64,000 nucleotides of DNA from Streptomyces sp. SW4 (GTDB lineage Bacteria; Actinomycetota; Actinomycetes; Streptomycetales; Streptomycetaceae): NCBI GenBank assembly GCA_003248315.1, contig QKWM01000001.1, positions 1-64,000 of the forward strand, written 5' to 3'. A program made the translations under genes and the position numbers. The notes under the pieces were generated by a model that saw nothing but the letters and a program-made list of their open reading frames with translations, was not told where the DNA came from and ran no database searches. Of this stretch, positions 35,509 to 49,164 are shown piece by piece (the stretch's first letter is position 1; every line of letters starts with the position of its first letter).

Positions 35509-37692
35509 GTGCGCAGCGTGGGCGTGGGGCGTTGGCGGCGGATCGCCAGTCAGCTGGGGCGGAGTGTCGCCGTGTGGGCCGTCTCCACGGTCACCATGCT
35601 CGTGCTGGCCGGCCTGCTGCCCGACTTCCAGATCCAGTCCCCGGACGGGTCGAGCGCCACCGACACCGCCGTCGCCGCCGCGTTCGGCGCCGGGGCCTTC
35701 GGTCTGCTGTCGGCCGTGGTGTGGCCGCTGCTGGTGCGGCTGCTGCTGCTCGTGCCGGCCCTCGTCCTCGGCCTGCTGGTGTTCTTCCTCAACGGCGCGC
35801 TGCTGCTCGTCGCCCTGCGTGTGAACCCCGCCGAGCGCGGGCCGCGGCCTGGGAGACCGCGGTCGTGGTGGCCGCCGTGATGTCCGCCGTCGCCTCCGCC
35901 ACGGGCGCCGCCCTGGCGGTCCGGGACGACGACGCCTACCGCCGCCGGCTCTACCGCCTGGCCGACCGCCGCCGCAGATCCGGCCCGCCCTGCCCGTCCA
36001 GCCCGGCACCGTCTTCCTCCAGCTCGACGGCGTCGGCCACGACGTCCTGACGGCCGCCGTCCGCAAGGGCCTGATGCCCACGCTCGCGCGCTGGCTCGGC
36101 GAGGCGGAACAGCCCGGCGACACGCCTCCCGGCGGCCCGCCGCCGCCCTCCCGCCGGCCGTCCGGCGGCCCGCGACCCACCGGCTCGTGCCCTGGCGCAC
36201 CGACTGGTCCAGCCAGACCGGTGCCAGCCAGCTCGGCATCCTCCACGGCAGCAACCACGACGTGCCCGCCTTCCGCTGGTACGACAAGGACAAGCGGGAG
36301 GTGATGGTCTGCAACCGCCCGAGCAGCGCGGCCCTGCTCCAGCGCCGCGCCGTGGAGCGGACCGGCGACGGCGGGCTGCTCACCCTCGACGGCGCGAGCC
36401 GCGGCAACCTGTTCAGCGGCGGCGCCGGCGAACAGGCCCTCGTGCTGTCCATCGCCACCCGCCGCCGCGGCCGCGAGTACCGCTCCCGGGCCGGCTACTT
36501 CGCCTACTTCTCCGACCCGGCCAACGCCGTGCGCACCGCGTTGTCCTTCGTCGCCGAGGTCGGCCGGGAGATCGGCCAGTCCACCCGCGCCCGGTTCCGC
36601 AAGGTGCGGCCCGGGTCTCCCGCGGCGGCCTCTACCCGTTCGTCCGGGCCTTCGCCACCGTCGTCGAGCGGGACGTCGTCGTCGCCGCCGTGATGGGCGA
36701 CATGCTCGCCGGGCGCTCCGCCGTCTACGCCGACCTCGTCGCCTACGACGAGGTCGCCCACCACTCCGGACCGGCGAGCCGGGACGCCGAGAAGGTCCTC
36801 CAGCGCCTGGACCGCGCGGTCGCGCTGATCGAGAAGGTCGCCGAGCACGCGCCCGCCCGTACCGCATCGTCGTCCTCTCCGACCACGGCCAGAGCCCGGC
36901 GAGACCTTCCGGGCCCGCTACGGCCTCACCCTCGGCGACCTGGTGCGGGCCGGCTGCGGGCTGCCGGTGCCGCGCCGCGCCCGGCGCACCCGCAGCGGCG
37001 CCGAGGCCCGCAACGCCGTCCGGGCCGCCCTGCGGATACCCGTCGAGGAGGGCGGCGAGCAGCACCGGCCCGCCCGCCGCCGCTCGGAGCCGATCGTCCT
37101 CGCCTCCGGCAACCTGGGCCTGGTCTCCTTCCCGGACGTGCCGCACCGCATGACGCGCGAGGAGATCGACGCCCGCCACCCGGCGCTGCTGACCACGCTG
37201 GCCAACCACCCCGGCATCGGCTTCCTGCTGGTGCGCAGCGAGGAGCACGGCGGCGTGGTGCTCGGCGCGCGCGGCGCGGAGATCCCGCTGGACCGGCTGG
37301 ACGAGACGCCCGGACCGCTCGCGCCGTTCGGGCCGGGGGCCGCCGACGCCGTGCGCCGCACGCACTCCTTCCCGCACACCGCCGACATCATGGTCAACTC
37401 CTTCTACGACCCGGCCGACGGCGAGGTCCTCGCCTTCGAGGAGCAGATCGGCTCCCACGGCGGGCTGGGCGGCGCCCAGTCGAAGGCGTTCCTGCTGTCG
37501 CCGCTCGCCTTGAGTCCGCCGGCCGGCGACGGCGCCGAGCTGACCGGCGCCGAGCAGGTCCACCAGGTGCTGCGCCGCTGGCTGAGGGAGGCGGACGGGC
37601 CCCAGGTGCCGCTGGAGGATTCCCGGCCGGCGACCGCCGACAGCGCACCTTTTGCGGTGCCGGACGGGGTCGTGCAGGACAAAAGCGCCTGA
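35509..37692 (+). CDS. Membrane-anchored alkaline-phosphatase-superfamily protein (holin-4-like N-terminus), frame-split
   Basis: GTG at 35509. About 730 residues after repair. Residues 15-135 contain four membrane spans (VAVWAVSTVTMLVLAGLLP, LLLLVPALVLGLLVFFLNGA, VVVAAVMSAVASATGAALAV) of phage-holin family 4 type. The rest is an alkaline-phosphatase/type I phosphodiesterase fold: VFLQLDGVGHDVL (metal Asp), SSQTGASQLGILHG (nucleophile Thr/Ser), AYDEVAHHSGP and VVLSDHGQSPGETF (Asp/His ligands). Shifts near 35838, 35985, 36165, 36614, 36857 and 36897. Likely acts at the outer face or in the membrane on phosphate esters; substrate unknown. Confidence 0.78.
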
Positions 37693-37776
37693 TTTGGCGG
37701 CGCTTCGGACCATGCCCGACCATGGGCGCCGTCCCGGCGATCCCGGGCAGCAGTTCGAAGAGAGGCGCACCACCCC

Positions 37777-39159
37777 ATGCACGTCACCGGGACCGTCCCC
37801 CGTCGGCTCCGGCCCCGCAGGAGACCCCCGCGGCCCCCGCCCCGGCGCGGACAAGCACGCCCGCCGCTTCGGGCTGCCCGTCGCCACCGCCCTGGTCATG
37901 GGCAACATCATCGGCGGCGGCATCTTCCTGCTCCCGGCCTCCGTGGCTCCGTTCGGCACGGTCAGCCTGCTCGCCTTCGGCGTCCTGACCGTCGGGCCAT
38001 CGCCCTGGCGCTGGTCTTCGGCCGCCTCGCCCACCGCAACCCGCGCACCGGCGGCCCCTACGTCTACGCCCGCGAGGCCTTCGGCGACTTCGCCGGGTTC
38101 CTCGCCGCCTGGGCCTACTGGATCACCTCCTGGGTCTCCAACGCGGCCCTCGCGGTCGCCGCCGTCGGCTACCTCGACGTGCTGGTCCCGGTGAACGACC
38201 ACCGCTGGACCGCGTGCCTGGCCGCGCTCGTCGTGCAGTGGCTGCCCGCGCTGGCCAACTTCGCCGGCACCCGGTACGTGGGCGCCGTCCAGCTCGTCGC
38301 CACCGTGCTGAAGTTCGCGCCGCTGCTGCTGGTGGCGTTCGGCGGGCTGTTCTTCTTCGACCCGGACAACCTGGGCCCCTTCCACGCCGGCGGCGGCAGC
38401 CTGACCGGCGCCGTCTCCGCGTCCGCCGCGATCCTGCTCTTCTCCTACCTCGGTGTGGAGTCCGCCGCCGTGAGCGCGGGCGAGGTGAAGAACCCCCGGC
38501 GCACGGTCGGCCTGGCCACCGTCATCGGCACCGCGGGCGCGGCCTCGTCTACCTGCTGGGCACGCTGTCGGTCTTCGGCACCGTCCCCACGACCGCCTGG
38601 TGGAGTCCGCCGCGCCCTTCTCCGACGCGGTGAACACCATGTTCGGCGGCACCTGGGGCGGCTGGGCCGTCGCCCTGGCGGCGCTGGTGTCGATCACCGG
38701 CTGCCTCAACGGCTGGACCCTGCTGAGCGCCCAGACGCCGTACGCCGCCGCGAAGGACGGGCTGTTCCCGGCCGTCTTCGCGCGCAAGCGGCGCGGGTGC
38801 CCACGGTCGGTGTCGGCGTCACCGTCGTCCTCGCCTCCCTGCTGACCGTGTACAACTACACGGCCGGCTCGGCGAAGGTCTTCGAGGTCCTCGTCCTCGT
38901 CACCACCTTCACCGCCACCGTGCCCTATCTGCTGGCCACCGCGGCGCAGCTGTTCCACCTGGTCTCCGGCCGGGGCGACCTGGTCGACCGGCGGCGCCTG
39001 GTGCGGGACGCCGTGGTCGCGTCCGTCGCCGCCGCGTTCTCGATGTGGCTCGTCGCGGGCGCCGGCTACGCCGCCGTCTACCAGGGCGTGCTGTTCCTCT
39101 TCGCCGGGGTGCTGGTCCACGCCGTGATGGCCGCCCGCCGGCGGCGGGCCGAGGCCTGA
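37777..39159 (+). CDS. APC-superfamily amino-acid permease/antiporter, frame-split
   Basis: ATG at 37777. The restored chain of about 462 residues has twelve hydrophobic segments, with the APC signatures ATALVMGNIIGGGIFLLPAS in helix 1, GRLAHRNPRTGGPYVYAREA, FSYLGVESAAVSAGEVKNP and ITGCLNGWTLLSAQTPYAAA. This is closest to the arginine/agmatine and basic-amino-acid antiporter branch. Shifts near 37800, 37996, 38541, 38588 and 38797. It imports or exchanges amino acids across the cytoplasmic membrane; specificity cannot be read. It follows the phosphatase gene by 84 nt and may be co-transcribed with it. Confidence 0.84.
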   Translation: MHVTGTVPRRLRPRRRPPRPPPRRGQARPPLRAARRHRPGHGQHHRRRHLPAPGLRGSVRHGQPARLRRPDRRAIALALVFGRLAHRNPRTGGPYVYAREAFGDFAGFLAAWAYWITSWVSNAALAVAAVGYLDVLVPVNDHRWTACLAALVVQWLPALANFAGTRYVGAVQLVATVLKFAPLLLVAFGGLFFFDPDNLGPFHAGGGSLTGAVSASAAILLFSYLGVESAAVSAGEVKNPRRTVGLATVIGTAGAASSTCWARCRSSAPSPRPPGGVRRALLRRGEHHVRRHLGRLGRRPGGAGVDHRLPQRLDPAERPDAVRRREGRAVPGRLRAQAARVPTVGVGVTVVLASLLTVYNYTAGSAKVFEVLVLVTTFTATVPYLLATAAQLFHLVSGRGDLVDRRRLVRDAVVASVAAAFSMWLVAGAGYAAVYQGVLFLFAGVLVHAVMAARRRRAEA

Positions 39160-39303
39160 CCGGCGTGCCCTCCGGCCGTGGCGCGCCGCCGCGGCCGGAC
39201 GGCGTCCGCGGTCCGGTCCTGCGCGTGCACCGCGCCGGAATGTGATCGGATGGGCGGGAAACCCCGCCAGGGGCACAACGGGACCCACCCGAAAGGAAGA
39301 ACC

Positions 39304-39732
39304 GTGGCAACCACGCGCTCCGCACACACCGTCTGGGAAGGCAACCTGCTCGAGGGGAACGGCACCGTCACCTTCGACTCCTCCGGCGCCATCGGCGAGC
39401 AGCCCGTCACCTGGGCCGCCCGCACGCAGGAGGCGAACGGCAAGACCAGCCCCGAGGAGCTGATCGCGGCCGCGCACTCCAGCTGCTTCTCCATGGCCTT
39501 CTCGCACGCCCTCGCCCAGGCCGGCACCCCGCCGACCCGGCTGACCACGTCGGCCGACGTGACCTTCCAGCCGGGCGAGGGCATCACCGGCATCCACCTC
39601 ACCGTCGAGGGCTCCGTCCCCGGTCTGGACAACGACGCCTTCGTCGCCGCCGCCGAGGACGCCAAGGTCAACTGCCCGGTCAGCCAGGCCCTGAAGGCCG
39701 TACCGATCACGCTGTCCGCGAAGCTGGCCTGA
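39304..39732 (+). CDS. OsmC-family peroxiredoxin
   Basis: Intact, 142 residues, GTG at 39304 after AAAGGAAG. Two conserved Cys: AAAHSSCFSMAFSHAL and DAKVNCPVSQALKAV, with LIAAAHSS before the first, exactly as in OsmC. These proteins reduce organic hydroperoxides through the Cys pair in the cytosol. Normal length. It stands directly upstream of the HAIR-like element and orphan dnaK, so the pair may share stress control, but no operator is seen before osmC itself. Confidence 0.9.
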   Translation: MATTRSAHTVWEGNLLEGNGTVTFDSSGAIGEQPVTWAARTQEANGKTSPEELIAAAHSSCFSMAFSHALAQAGTPPTRLTTSADVTFQPGEGITGIHLTVEGSVPGLDNDAFVAAAEDAKVNCPVSQALKAVPITLSAKLA

Positions 39733-41727
<1,995 letters not shown>

Positions 41728-41763
41728 GGCCCCCACGGCCGTCGGTGCCGCGGGTGCCCCGTG

Positions 41764-42479
41764 CTACGCCCGCTCCCAGCCCCGTCGTTCCGGGCGCGGG
41801 CCCAGCCGGCGGGGGTCGCGGCTGCGGTAGACCACGTACGGGCGGAACAGGTATTGGACCGGCGCGCTGAACATGTGCACCAGCCGGGTGTAGGGCACCA
41901 GCGCGATCAGCACCATGCCGCCACCGCGTGCACCTGGTACAGGACGGGCACGCCCTCCATCAGGGCGGTGTCCGGGCGGAGCGTGAACAGGCTGCGCGAC
42001 CAGGGGGCGATGGTGTGCCGGTAGTCGTAGCCGGTGCCCGAGGAGTGGGCGAGCTTGGCCGCCATGCCGAGGACGATCGCCGCCAGCAGGAAGACGTACA
42101 TCGCCTTGTCGTTGGCGGTGGTCGCCCGGAAGACGGGCGCGTTGGTGCGCCGCCGGTAGACCAGGAGCAGGATCCCGGCGACCGCGAGGACCCCGGCGGC
42201 CGTGCCGCCGTACAGCGACAGCAGATGGTAGGCGTGCTCGCTCACGCCCAGCGCCTCCGTCCACGACTCCGGTACGAACAGGCCGATCAGGTGGCCGACG
42301 AGGACGAACAGGATGCCGTAGTGGAACACCGGGGAGGCGATGTTCAGCAGCCGGGACTCGTGGACCTGCGAGGAGCGGGTCGTCCAGCCGAACCGGTCGT
42401 AGCGGTGCCGCCAGACGAGGCCGGCGACCAGCAGCGCGAACGCGGCGTAGGGCAGCGCGCCCCACAGGAACACGGTCAT
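41764..42479 (-). CDS. narI: Respiratory nitrate reductase gamma subunit NarI, frame-split
   Basis: Last gene of the nar operon. ATG at 42479 overlaps the narJ stop (ATGA). About 238 residues, five membrane helices. Conserved heme b ligands lie in ASPVFHYGILFVLVGHLIGL (two His) and in QVHAVGGMVLIALVPYTRLVH (two His). NarI is the diheme cytochrome b that takes electrons from menaquinol and passes them to NarH. One missing C (plus strand) near 41920. Ends 36 nt from the end of dnaK, convergent. Confidence 0.88.
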
Positions 42480-42973
42480 CGGCGGGCCCCCTCCGTGCCC
42501 GCGGGCGGCAGCGTCGCGCACACCGCGTCCAGCACGCACGCGTACGGCGTGCCGAAGGCGGTGAGCCGGGAGCGCAGCTCCCGCAGGGCGTCGCGGTGCT
42601 CCACGAGCAGCCCGTCGTCGCCGGTGCGCGCGGTGAACTCCAGCACCGCCGGCAGGAAGTCGGGCAGCTCCTCGCCGGTGAACTCCAGGCCGTGGGCCCG
42701 GTACAGCTCCTTGAAGCGGACCAGCGACATGCCGCGCCGCCGGGTGTCGCCGTCCCGCCACCAGCTCAGATAGAGGCTGTGCCGGTTCCTGAAGTCGAAG
42801 ACCTCCACGTAGTGCGCCTGGAGCTCGCGCTGCCCGGTCACCGCCGCGTGGTCGGTGAACTCCCGCAGCTGCGGCGCGGCCTCGCGCAGCAGCGGCAGCC
42901 GCGCCCGGAAGTCGTCGTCCGGGTAGGTCAGGCAGAGCGCCGCCGCCTGGTACAGCACCTCGAAACCGGGCAT
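42476..42973 (-). CDS. narJ: Nitrate reductase assembly chaperone NarJ
   Basis: Intact, 165 residues. ATG overlaps the narH stop by 1 nt and its own stop overlaps narI by 4 nt. ALCLTYPDDDFRARLPLL, HYVEVFDFRNRHSLYLSWW and MSLVRFKELYRAHGLEF, LPDFLPAVLEF are the family pattern of TorD/DmsD/NarJ chaperones. NarJ binds apo-NarG and allows molybdenum-cofactor and Fe-S insertion before membrane docking; it is not part of the final enzyme. Confidence 0.9.
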   Translation of the reverse strand: MPGFEVLYQAAALCLTYPDDDFRARLPLLREAAPQLREFTDHAAVTGQRELQAHYVEVFDFRNRHSLYLSWWRDGDTRRRGMSLVRFKELYRAHGLEFTGEELPDFLPAVLEFTARTGDDGLLVEHRDALRELRSRLTAFGTPYACVLDAVCATLPPAGTEGARR

Positions 42974-44543
42974 CACACCTCCCTCTCGTCGTCCGCCGTC
43001 TGGCGTCTGCGCAGGATGTGGAAGTTCTCCACCGGCACCAGCGGCAGCCGTCTGCGCCCCGAGTCCTGTCCGAAGGGGCCGTCGTCGTCGAGGCTGCACG
43101 TGTCGGGCAGGGCGGACGCCTCCAGCCGGTGCGCGTCGCCGACGGCGGCCGTCGGGATCACGTACCGCTCCTCGTACTTGGCGACGGCCAGCAGCCGGTA
43201 CATCTCCTCGATCTCCTCGGGCCGCATGCCCACGGCGGCCGGGACGCCGGGGTCGGGGTCCTCGCCGAGGTTCACCGACCGCATGTGGGAGCGCATCGCC
43301 GCCAGCTTCTCCAGCGACGCCCTTACCGGCCCGGTGTCGCCGGCGGTGAACAGCTCCGCCAGGTACTCCAGCGGGATGCGCAGCGTGTCGATCGCCCCGA
43401 ACAGGTTGCCCGCGTCCTCCCCGTCGTGTCCCGTCTCCGTCAGCGCGTCCACCACCGGCGACAGCGGCGGGATGTACCAGACCATCGGCAGCGTCCGGTA
43501 CTCCGGGTGCAGCGGAAGCGCCACCCGGTACCGGCTGACCAGGGCGTGCACGGGCGAGCGCCGGGCCGCCTCCAGCCAGTCGTACGGGATCCCCGCCTCC
43601 TCGGCGGCCCGCCGCACGCCGGGGTCGGCCGGGTCGAGGAAGACGCCCAGCTGCGCCTCGTACAGCTCCCGCTCGTCCGGCACGGCCGCGGCGGCCGTCA
43701 CCCGGTCGGCGTCGTACAGCAGCACCCCGAGGTAGCGCAGGCGGCCCACGCAGGTCTCGGAGCAGACGGTCGGCTGCCCGGCCTCGATGCGCGGATAGCA
43801 GAAGGTGCACTTCTCGGCCTTGCCGGTGCGGTGGTTGAAGTACACCTTCTTGTACGGGCATCCGGTCACGCACATCCGCCAGCCCCGGCAGCGGTCCTGG
43901 TCGACCAGGACGATGCCGTCCTCGGTGCGCTTGTACATCGCCCCCGACGGGCACGACGCCACGCACGACGGGTTGAGGCAGTGCTCGCAGATCCGCGGCA
44001 GGTAGAACATGAACGACTCTTCGTAGGCGAAGCGCACCTTCTGCGACGCCTCCCGCCGCACGCGCTCCACCATCGGGTCCAGGTCGCCGTAGGCGGGCGC
44101 GCCGCCCAGATCGTCGTCCCAGTTGGAGGACCAGGCGATCTTCATCGGCTTGCCGTCGAGCTGGGACACCGGCCGGGCCACCGGGTAGTCGGAGCCGAGC
44201 GGGGCGTCGGTGAGGTTCTTGTAGTCGTACGTCCAGGGCTCGTAGTAGTCCTTGATCTCCGGGAGCCTCGGGTTGGAGAAGATCCGGCGAGCTTCCTCAG
44301 CCGGCCGCCCGCTTTCGGCTTGAGGGCGCCGCGCCGGTTCAGCTCCCAGCCGCCGCGCCAGCGGTCCTGGTCCTCGTAGCGGCGCGGGTAGCCCTGGCCG
44401 GGGCGGGTCTCGACGTTGTTGAACCAGACGTACTCCATGCCGCGGCGGTTGGTCCACGCCTGCTTGCAGGTGACCGAGCAGGTGTGGCAGCCGATGCACT
44501 TGTCGAGGTTCATCACCATCGCGATCTGGGCCATCACGCGCAT
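42973..44543 (-). CDS. narH: Respiratory nitrate reductase beta subunit NarH, frame-split
   Basis: ATG at 44543 (MRVMAQIAMVMNLDKC; a second ATG at 44534 is possible), overlapping the narG stop by 1 nt. About 523 residues. Four Cys clusters: CIGCHTCSVTCKQAW, CEHCLNPSCVASCP, CRGWRMCVTGCPYKKV, and CTFCYPRIEAGQPTVCSETC. The Trp in CRGWRMC is the mark of the [3Fe-4S] site of NarH. It conveys electrons from NarI to NarG. One missing C near 44288 splits the frame. Faces the cytosol with NarG. Confidence 0.92.
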
Positions 44544-47500
44544 CAGTACGTCACCTCCTGCCCGCGGCGCCGGATCACCGTCACCTCGTCGCGCTGGTTC
44601 CCGGTCGGCCCCAGGTAGTTGAACGCCCACGACAACTGGGCGTAGCCGCCGATGAGATGGGTGGGCTTGAGGAGCAGCCGGGTGAGGGAGTTGTGGATGC
44701 CGCCGCGCAGGCCGGTGGTCTCGGCGAGCGGGACGCCGACCGTGCGTTCCTGGGCGTGGTGCATGTAGACCGTGCCGGGCGGCATGCGGTGCGAGACGAT
44801 CGCGCGCGCCACCACCACGCCGTTGCGGTTGACCGCCTCGATCCAGTCGTCGTCCGCCACCCCGATCGCCTCGGCGTCCTGCGGGGACATCCAGATGCTC
44901 TGGCCGCCCCGGGACAGCGACAGCATGAAGAGGTTGTCCTGGTACTCGGAGTGGATGGACCACTTGTTGTGCGGGGTGAGGTAGCGGACCGTGACCTCCC
45001 GGGTGCCGTCCGGGCCGAGGCGCGGCTCGCCGAACAGCCGGTGCATGTCCAGCGGGGGCCGGTACACCGGCAGGGCCTCGCCCAGCTCGTGGATCCAGTC
45101 GTGGTCGAGGAAGAAGTGCTGGCGGCCGGTGAGGGTGTGCCACGGCTTGAGGTGCTCGGTGTTCAGGGTGAACGCCGTGTAGCGCCGCCCGCCCGCCTCG
45201 CTGCCCGACCACTCCGGCGAGGTGATCACCGGCACGGGCGCGGCCTGGGTGTCGGCGTAGGTGACCCGCCTGCCTTCGTGCTCGGCGGCCAGGTGGGCCA
45301 TCTCCCGCCCCGTCCTCGCCTCCAGGGTGCGAAAGCCCTGGGTGGCCAGGCGCCCGTTGGTGGTGCCGGACAGGGCCAGGATGGTGTCGGCCGCCTTCAC
45401 CGCCGTGTCCAGCGCCGGGCGCCCGTCGGCCGGTCCGCCGCGCACCGTGCCGTTGCGCCGCCGCAGGTGCTCCACCTCCTCGTCCGGCCTGAGCGTGATG
45501 CCCTTCACGGGCAGTCCCCGGCCCTCCGCCAGCGGGCCCAGCGCGGCGAACTTGGCGCCGATCGCCGTGTAGTCCCGCTCCACGACGGTGAGGTGCGGCA
45601 GGGTGCGTCCCGGTTCCGGCGCGCACTCCCCGCGCTTCCAGTCCCGCACCACCCCGCCCGGCTGCGCGGTCTCGCCCGGCGTGTCGTGCTGGAGCGGGGA
45701 GGCCACCAGGTCCTTGCGCACGCCCAGGTGCCCGGCGGCCAGCTCGCTCAGCTTCTCCGCCAGCGCCTTGAACGTGTCGAAGTCGGTCCGGGCCCTGCCA
45801 GGGCGGGTCCACCGCCGGGGAGAACGCGTGCACGTAGGGGTGCATGTCCGTGCTGGACAGGTCGTGCTTCTCGTACCAGGTCGCGCCGGGCAGCACCACG
45901 TCCGACAGCAGCGTGGAGGAGGTGTGCCGGAAGTCCAGCGACAGCAGCAGGTCGAGCTTGCCCTCGGGCGCCTCCTCGTGCCACACCACGTCCCGGGGGC
46001 GCTCCTCGGGCGACGCCTCCTCGGCGCGCAGCGAGGAGTGGGTGCCCAGCAGGTGCCGGGTGAAGTACTCGGCGCCCTTGGCGGAGGAGCCCAGCAGGTT
46101 GGCCCGCCACAGGTTCACGATCCGCGGCCAGTTCCGCGGCGCGTCCGGGTCCTCGCAGGCGAACCGCAGGGTTCCGGCGCGCAGTTCGCCGACCGCCCGG
46201 GCCACCGGGTCGCCGGGCGCCTCGCCCAGGTCCAGCGGGTTGCGGTCGAACGTCGGGTAGGAGGGCATCCACCCGGTGCGCGCCGACAGCGCCAGGCAGT
46301 CTGCGCCGGTCATCCCGGCCAGCCGCCCCTCGCCCAGCGGGGAGGCCAGCACGTCGGCGCGGAACCGGTCGTAGCGCCACTGGTCGGTGTGGAGGAACCA
46401 GAACGCGGTGCCGATCATCTGGCGCGGCGGGCGCGACCAGTCCGAGGCGGCGGCCAGCGTCGCCCAGCCGGTCACCGGGCGGCACTTCTCCTGGCCGACG
46501 TAGTGCGCCCAGCCGCCGCCGTTGCGGCCCTGGCAGCCGGTGAGCGTCAGCAGGGCGAGGAAGGTGCGGTAGATCGTCTCGGAGTGGAACCAGTGGTTGG
46601 TGCCCGCGCCCATCAGGATCATGCAGCGGCCCTCGGACCGCTCGGCGGTCCGCGCGAACTCCCGGGCGATCCGCACGCAGGCCGCCGCGGGGACGGAGGT
46701 GTGCGTCTGCTGCCACGCCGGGGTGCCGGGCGCCGCCGCGTCCTCGTACGAGGCCGGCCAGTCACCGGGCAGCCCCGGCCGGCCCACCCCGTACTGGGCG
46801 AGCAGCAGGTCGTACACGGTCGTCACCAGAGGACCGTCCGGGCCGCCCAGCCGTGTCGCCGGCACCCCGCGCCGCAGCACCTCGCCGCGGCCCTGCCCGT
46901 GCGGGCCGCCGTCGGTGTCGAAGCGGGGAGGAGCACCTCCACGCCGGCGGCGGCCTCGTGCCCGTGGAGGCCCAGGCGCGGGCGCAGCTCACCGAGGTCG
47001 AGGTTCCAGCGGCCCCGGTCCGCGTCGTTCCAGCGGAAGCCGAGCGAGCCGTTCGGGACGGCCGCGCGTCCCGTCGCCTCGTCCAGCACGACCGTCTTCC
47101 ACAGGGCGTCCTCGCCCTCCTGCCCGAGGTCGGCGGCGCGCAGGAACTTGCCCGGGACGTACGCGCCGTCCCGTCCGGTGAGCGTCACCAGGAACGGCAG
47201 GTCGGTGAAGCGCCGCACGTAGTCCGTGAAGAACGGCGTGGCGCGGTCGACGAAGAACTCCTTGAGGATCACGTGCCCCATCGCCATCGCCAGGGCGGCG
47301 TCCGTGCCGGGGTGCGGATGCAGCCACTGGTCGGCGAACTTGGCGTTGTCGGCGTAGTCCGGGGCGACGACGACCACCTTCTGGCCCCGGTAGCGGGCCT
47401 CCGCCATCCAGTGGGCGTCCGGCGTGCGGGTCACCGGCACGTTCGAACCCCACATGATCAGGTACGCGGCGTCCCACCAGTCGCCCGACTCGGGCACGTC

Positions 47501-48238
47501 CGTCTGGTCGCCGAAGACCTGCGGCGAGGCCACCGGCAGGTCGGCGTACCAGTCGTAGAAGGACAGCATCGGGGCGCCGATCAGCGAGTGGAAGCGGGCG
47601 CCCGCGGCGTGCGACACCATCGACATCGCCGGAATGGGGGAGAAGCCCGCGACGCGGTCGGGGCCGTACGCGGCGATCGTGTGCACGTGGGCCGCGGCGA
47701 CCAGCTCCACCGCCTCGTCCCAGTCGGCCCGCACCAGGCCGCCCTTGCCGCGCGCCCGCTGGTAGCGGCGCCGGCGCTCCGGGTCGGCCTGGACGTCGGC
47801 CCAGGCCAGCACCGGGTCCTTCAGACGCGCCTTCGCCTCCCGGTACATCTCCAGCAGCACCCCGCGCACATAGGGGTGGCGCACCCGGGTCGGCGAGTAC
47901 GTGTACCAGGAGAACGCGGCCCCGCGCGGGCAGCCGCGCGGCTCGTACTCGGGACGGTCCGGGCCGACCGACGGATAGTCCGTCGCCTGCGTCTCCCAGG
48001 TGATGATCCCGTCCTTGACGTACACCTGCCAGCGGCACGAGCCGGTGCAGTTCACCCCGTGCGTGGAGGTGACGACCTTGTCGTGGCTCCAGCGGTCCCG
48101 GTAGAAGGCGTCCGCCTCCCGGCCGCCGACCAGGCCGATGCTGTGCAGGTCGGGAGCGGCCGTGCCGCGCCGGAAGAACCGTCCCGCGCGCAGCAGCGCC
48201 GCACCCGGCTCGGTCGGCGGTGTCCGCGTGTCGGTCAC
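44543..48238 (-). CDS. narG: Respiratory nitrate reductase alpha subunit NarG, frame-split
   Basis: First gene of narGHJI; GTG at 48238. About 1232 residues, normal for NarG. The FS0 cluster is HGVNCTGSCRWQVYVKDG with a later GCPRGAAFSW (His/Cys ligands); the molybdenum Asp lies in FYDWYADLPVASPQVFGDQT. Further on: WGSNVPVTRTPDAHW, GTNHWFHSETIYRTF, VLPGATWYEKHDLSSTDMHP, RGGQSIWMSPQDAEAIGV. It reduces nitrate to nitrite in the cytosol with bis-MGD. Shifts near 46926 (one base) and 45797 (two bases, C5 read as C3). No narK transporter or regulator gene is adjacent. Confidence 0.93.
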
Positions 48239-48335
48239 GTGCGCTCCCTTGCTCGCCCCGGCTTCGAACCTAGAGGCGGGCGCGGGAGCGCACCCGTTCG
48301 CGACGCCCGTACGGGTCAGGGCGCCGGGAGGGCCG

Positions 48336-49134
48336 TCAGGGTTTGCGCGCCACCCCCGCGTACACGGGCACGATGCCCTCGGCCTGGGCGGCCACGTCCA
48401 CCGGCTCCGGACGCCAGCCGGTCACCGGGATGACGCCGGGACCGAGCAGCTCCAGCCCGTCGAAGAAGCGCTCGAACTCGGCCAGCGGACGCGGGTGGAA
48501 CGGGGTGCCGCTGCGCGCGAACAGCTCGGCGGCCCTGCCGACGGCCTCCGGGTTCAGGTCGGGGGTCACCTGCGACAGGATCAGATGGCTGCCGGGGCGA
48601 GCACGTCGACGTACCGCGCGAGCAGCTGGTGCGCCTCGTCGCCCAGATAGTGCGTCAGCGCGACGAGCGACAGGGCCACCGGACGGGCGAAGTCCAGCGT
48701 CTCGCCCGCCTGCCGCAGGACGGTGTCCGGGTCCCGGACGTCCGCGTGGACGTAGTCGGTGGTGCCCTCGGCCGAGCCGCGCAGCAGCGCCTCGGCGTGC
48801 CGCAGCACGATCGGGTCGTTGTCGACGTACACGATCCGGGACTCGGCGCGACCTCCTGCGCCACCTGGTGCAGGTTCGGCTCGGTCGGGATGCCGGTGCC
48901 GATGTCGAGGAACTGCCGCACTCCCGCCTCGGCGACCGTGCGGACCGCCCGGTGCATGAAGCGGCGGTTGGCCCGCGCGCCGCGCACCGCGGTGCCGTCC
49001 GCGGCGAGGATCCGGCGGGCCAGCTCCTCGTCCACCGGGTAGTTGTCCTTGCCGCCCAGCCACCAGTCGTAGACCCGCGCCGGGTGCGGGCGGCTGGTGT
49101 CGATGGCCGCGGGCGCGGCGTCGGTTCCGGTCAT
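48336..49134 (-). CDS. SAV2177-family (DUF574) SAM-dependent methyltransferase, frame-split
   Basis: ATG at 49134, 30 nt after the upstream regulator gene. About 267 residues. PHPARVYDWWLGGKDNYPVD, ANRRFMHRAVRTVAEAGVRQ, FLDIGTGIPTEPNLHQVAQ, RIVYVDNDPIVLRHAEALL and ALSLVALTHYL are diagnostic of this Streptomyces family, which has a SAM fold but no known substrate. Shifts near 48847 and 48590. It forms a probable operon with the Scr1-like XRE gene, an arrangement repeated many times in Streptomyces genomes. Confidence 0.86.
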
Positions 49135-49164
49135 GCGCTGTCGTCTCCTCCGGGCGGGTCGGGC

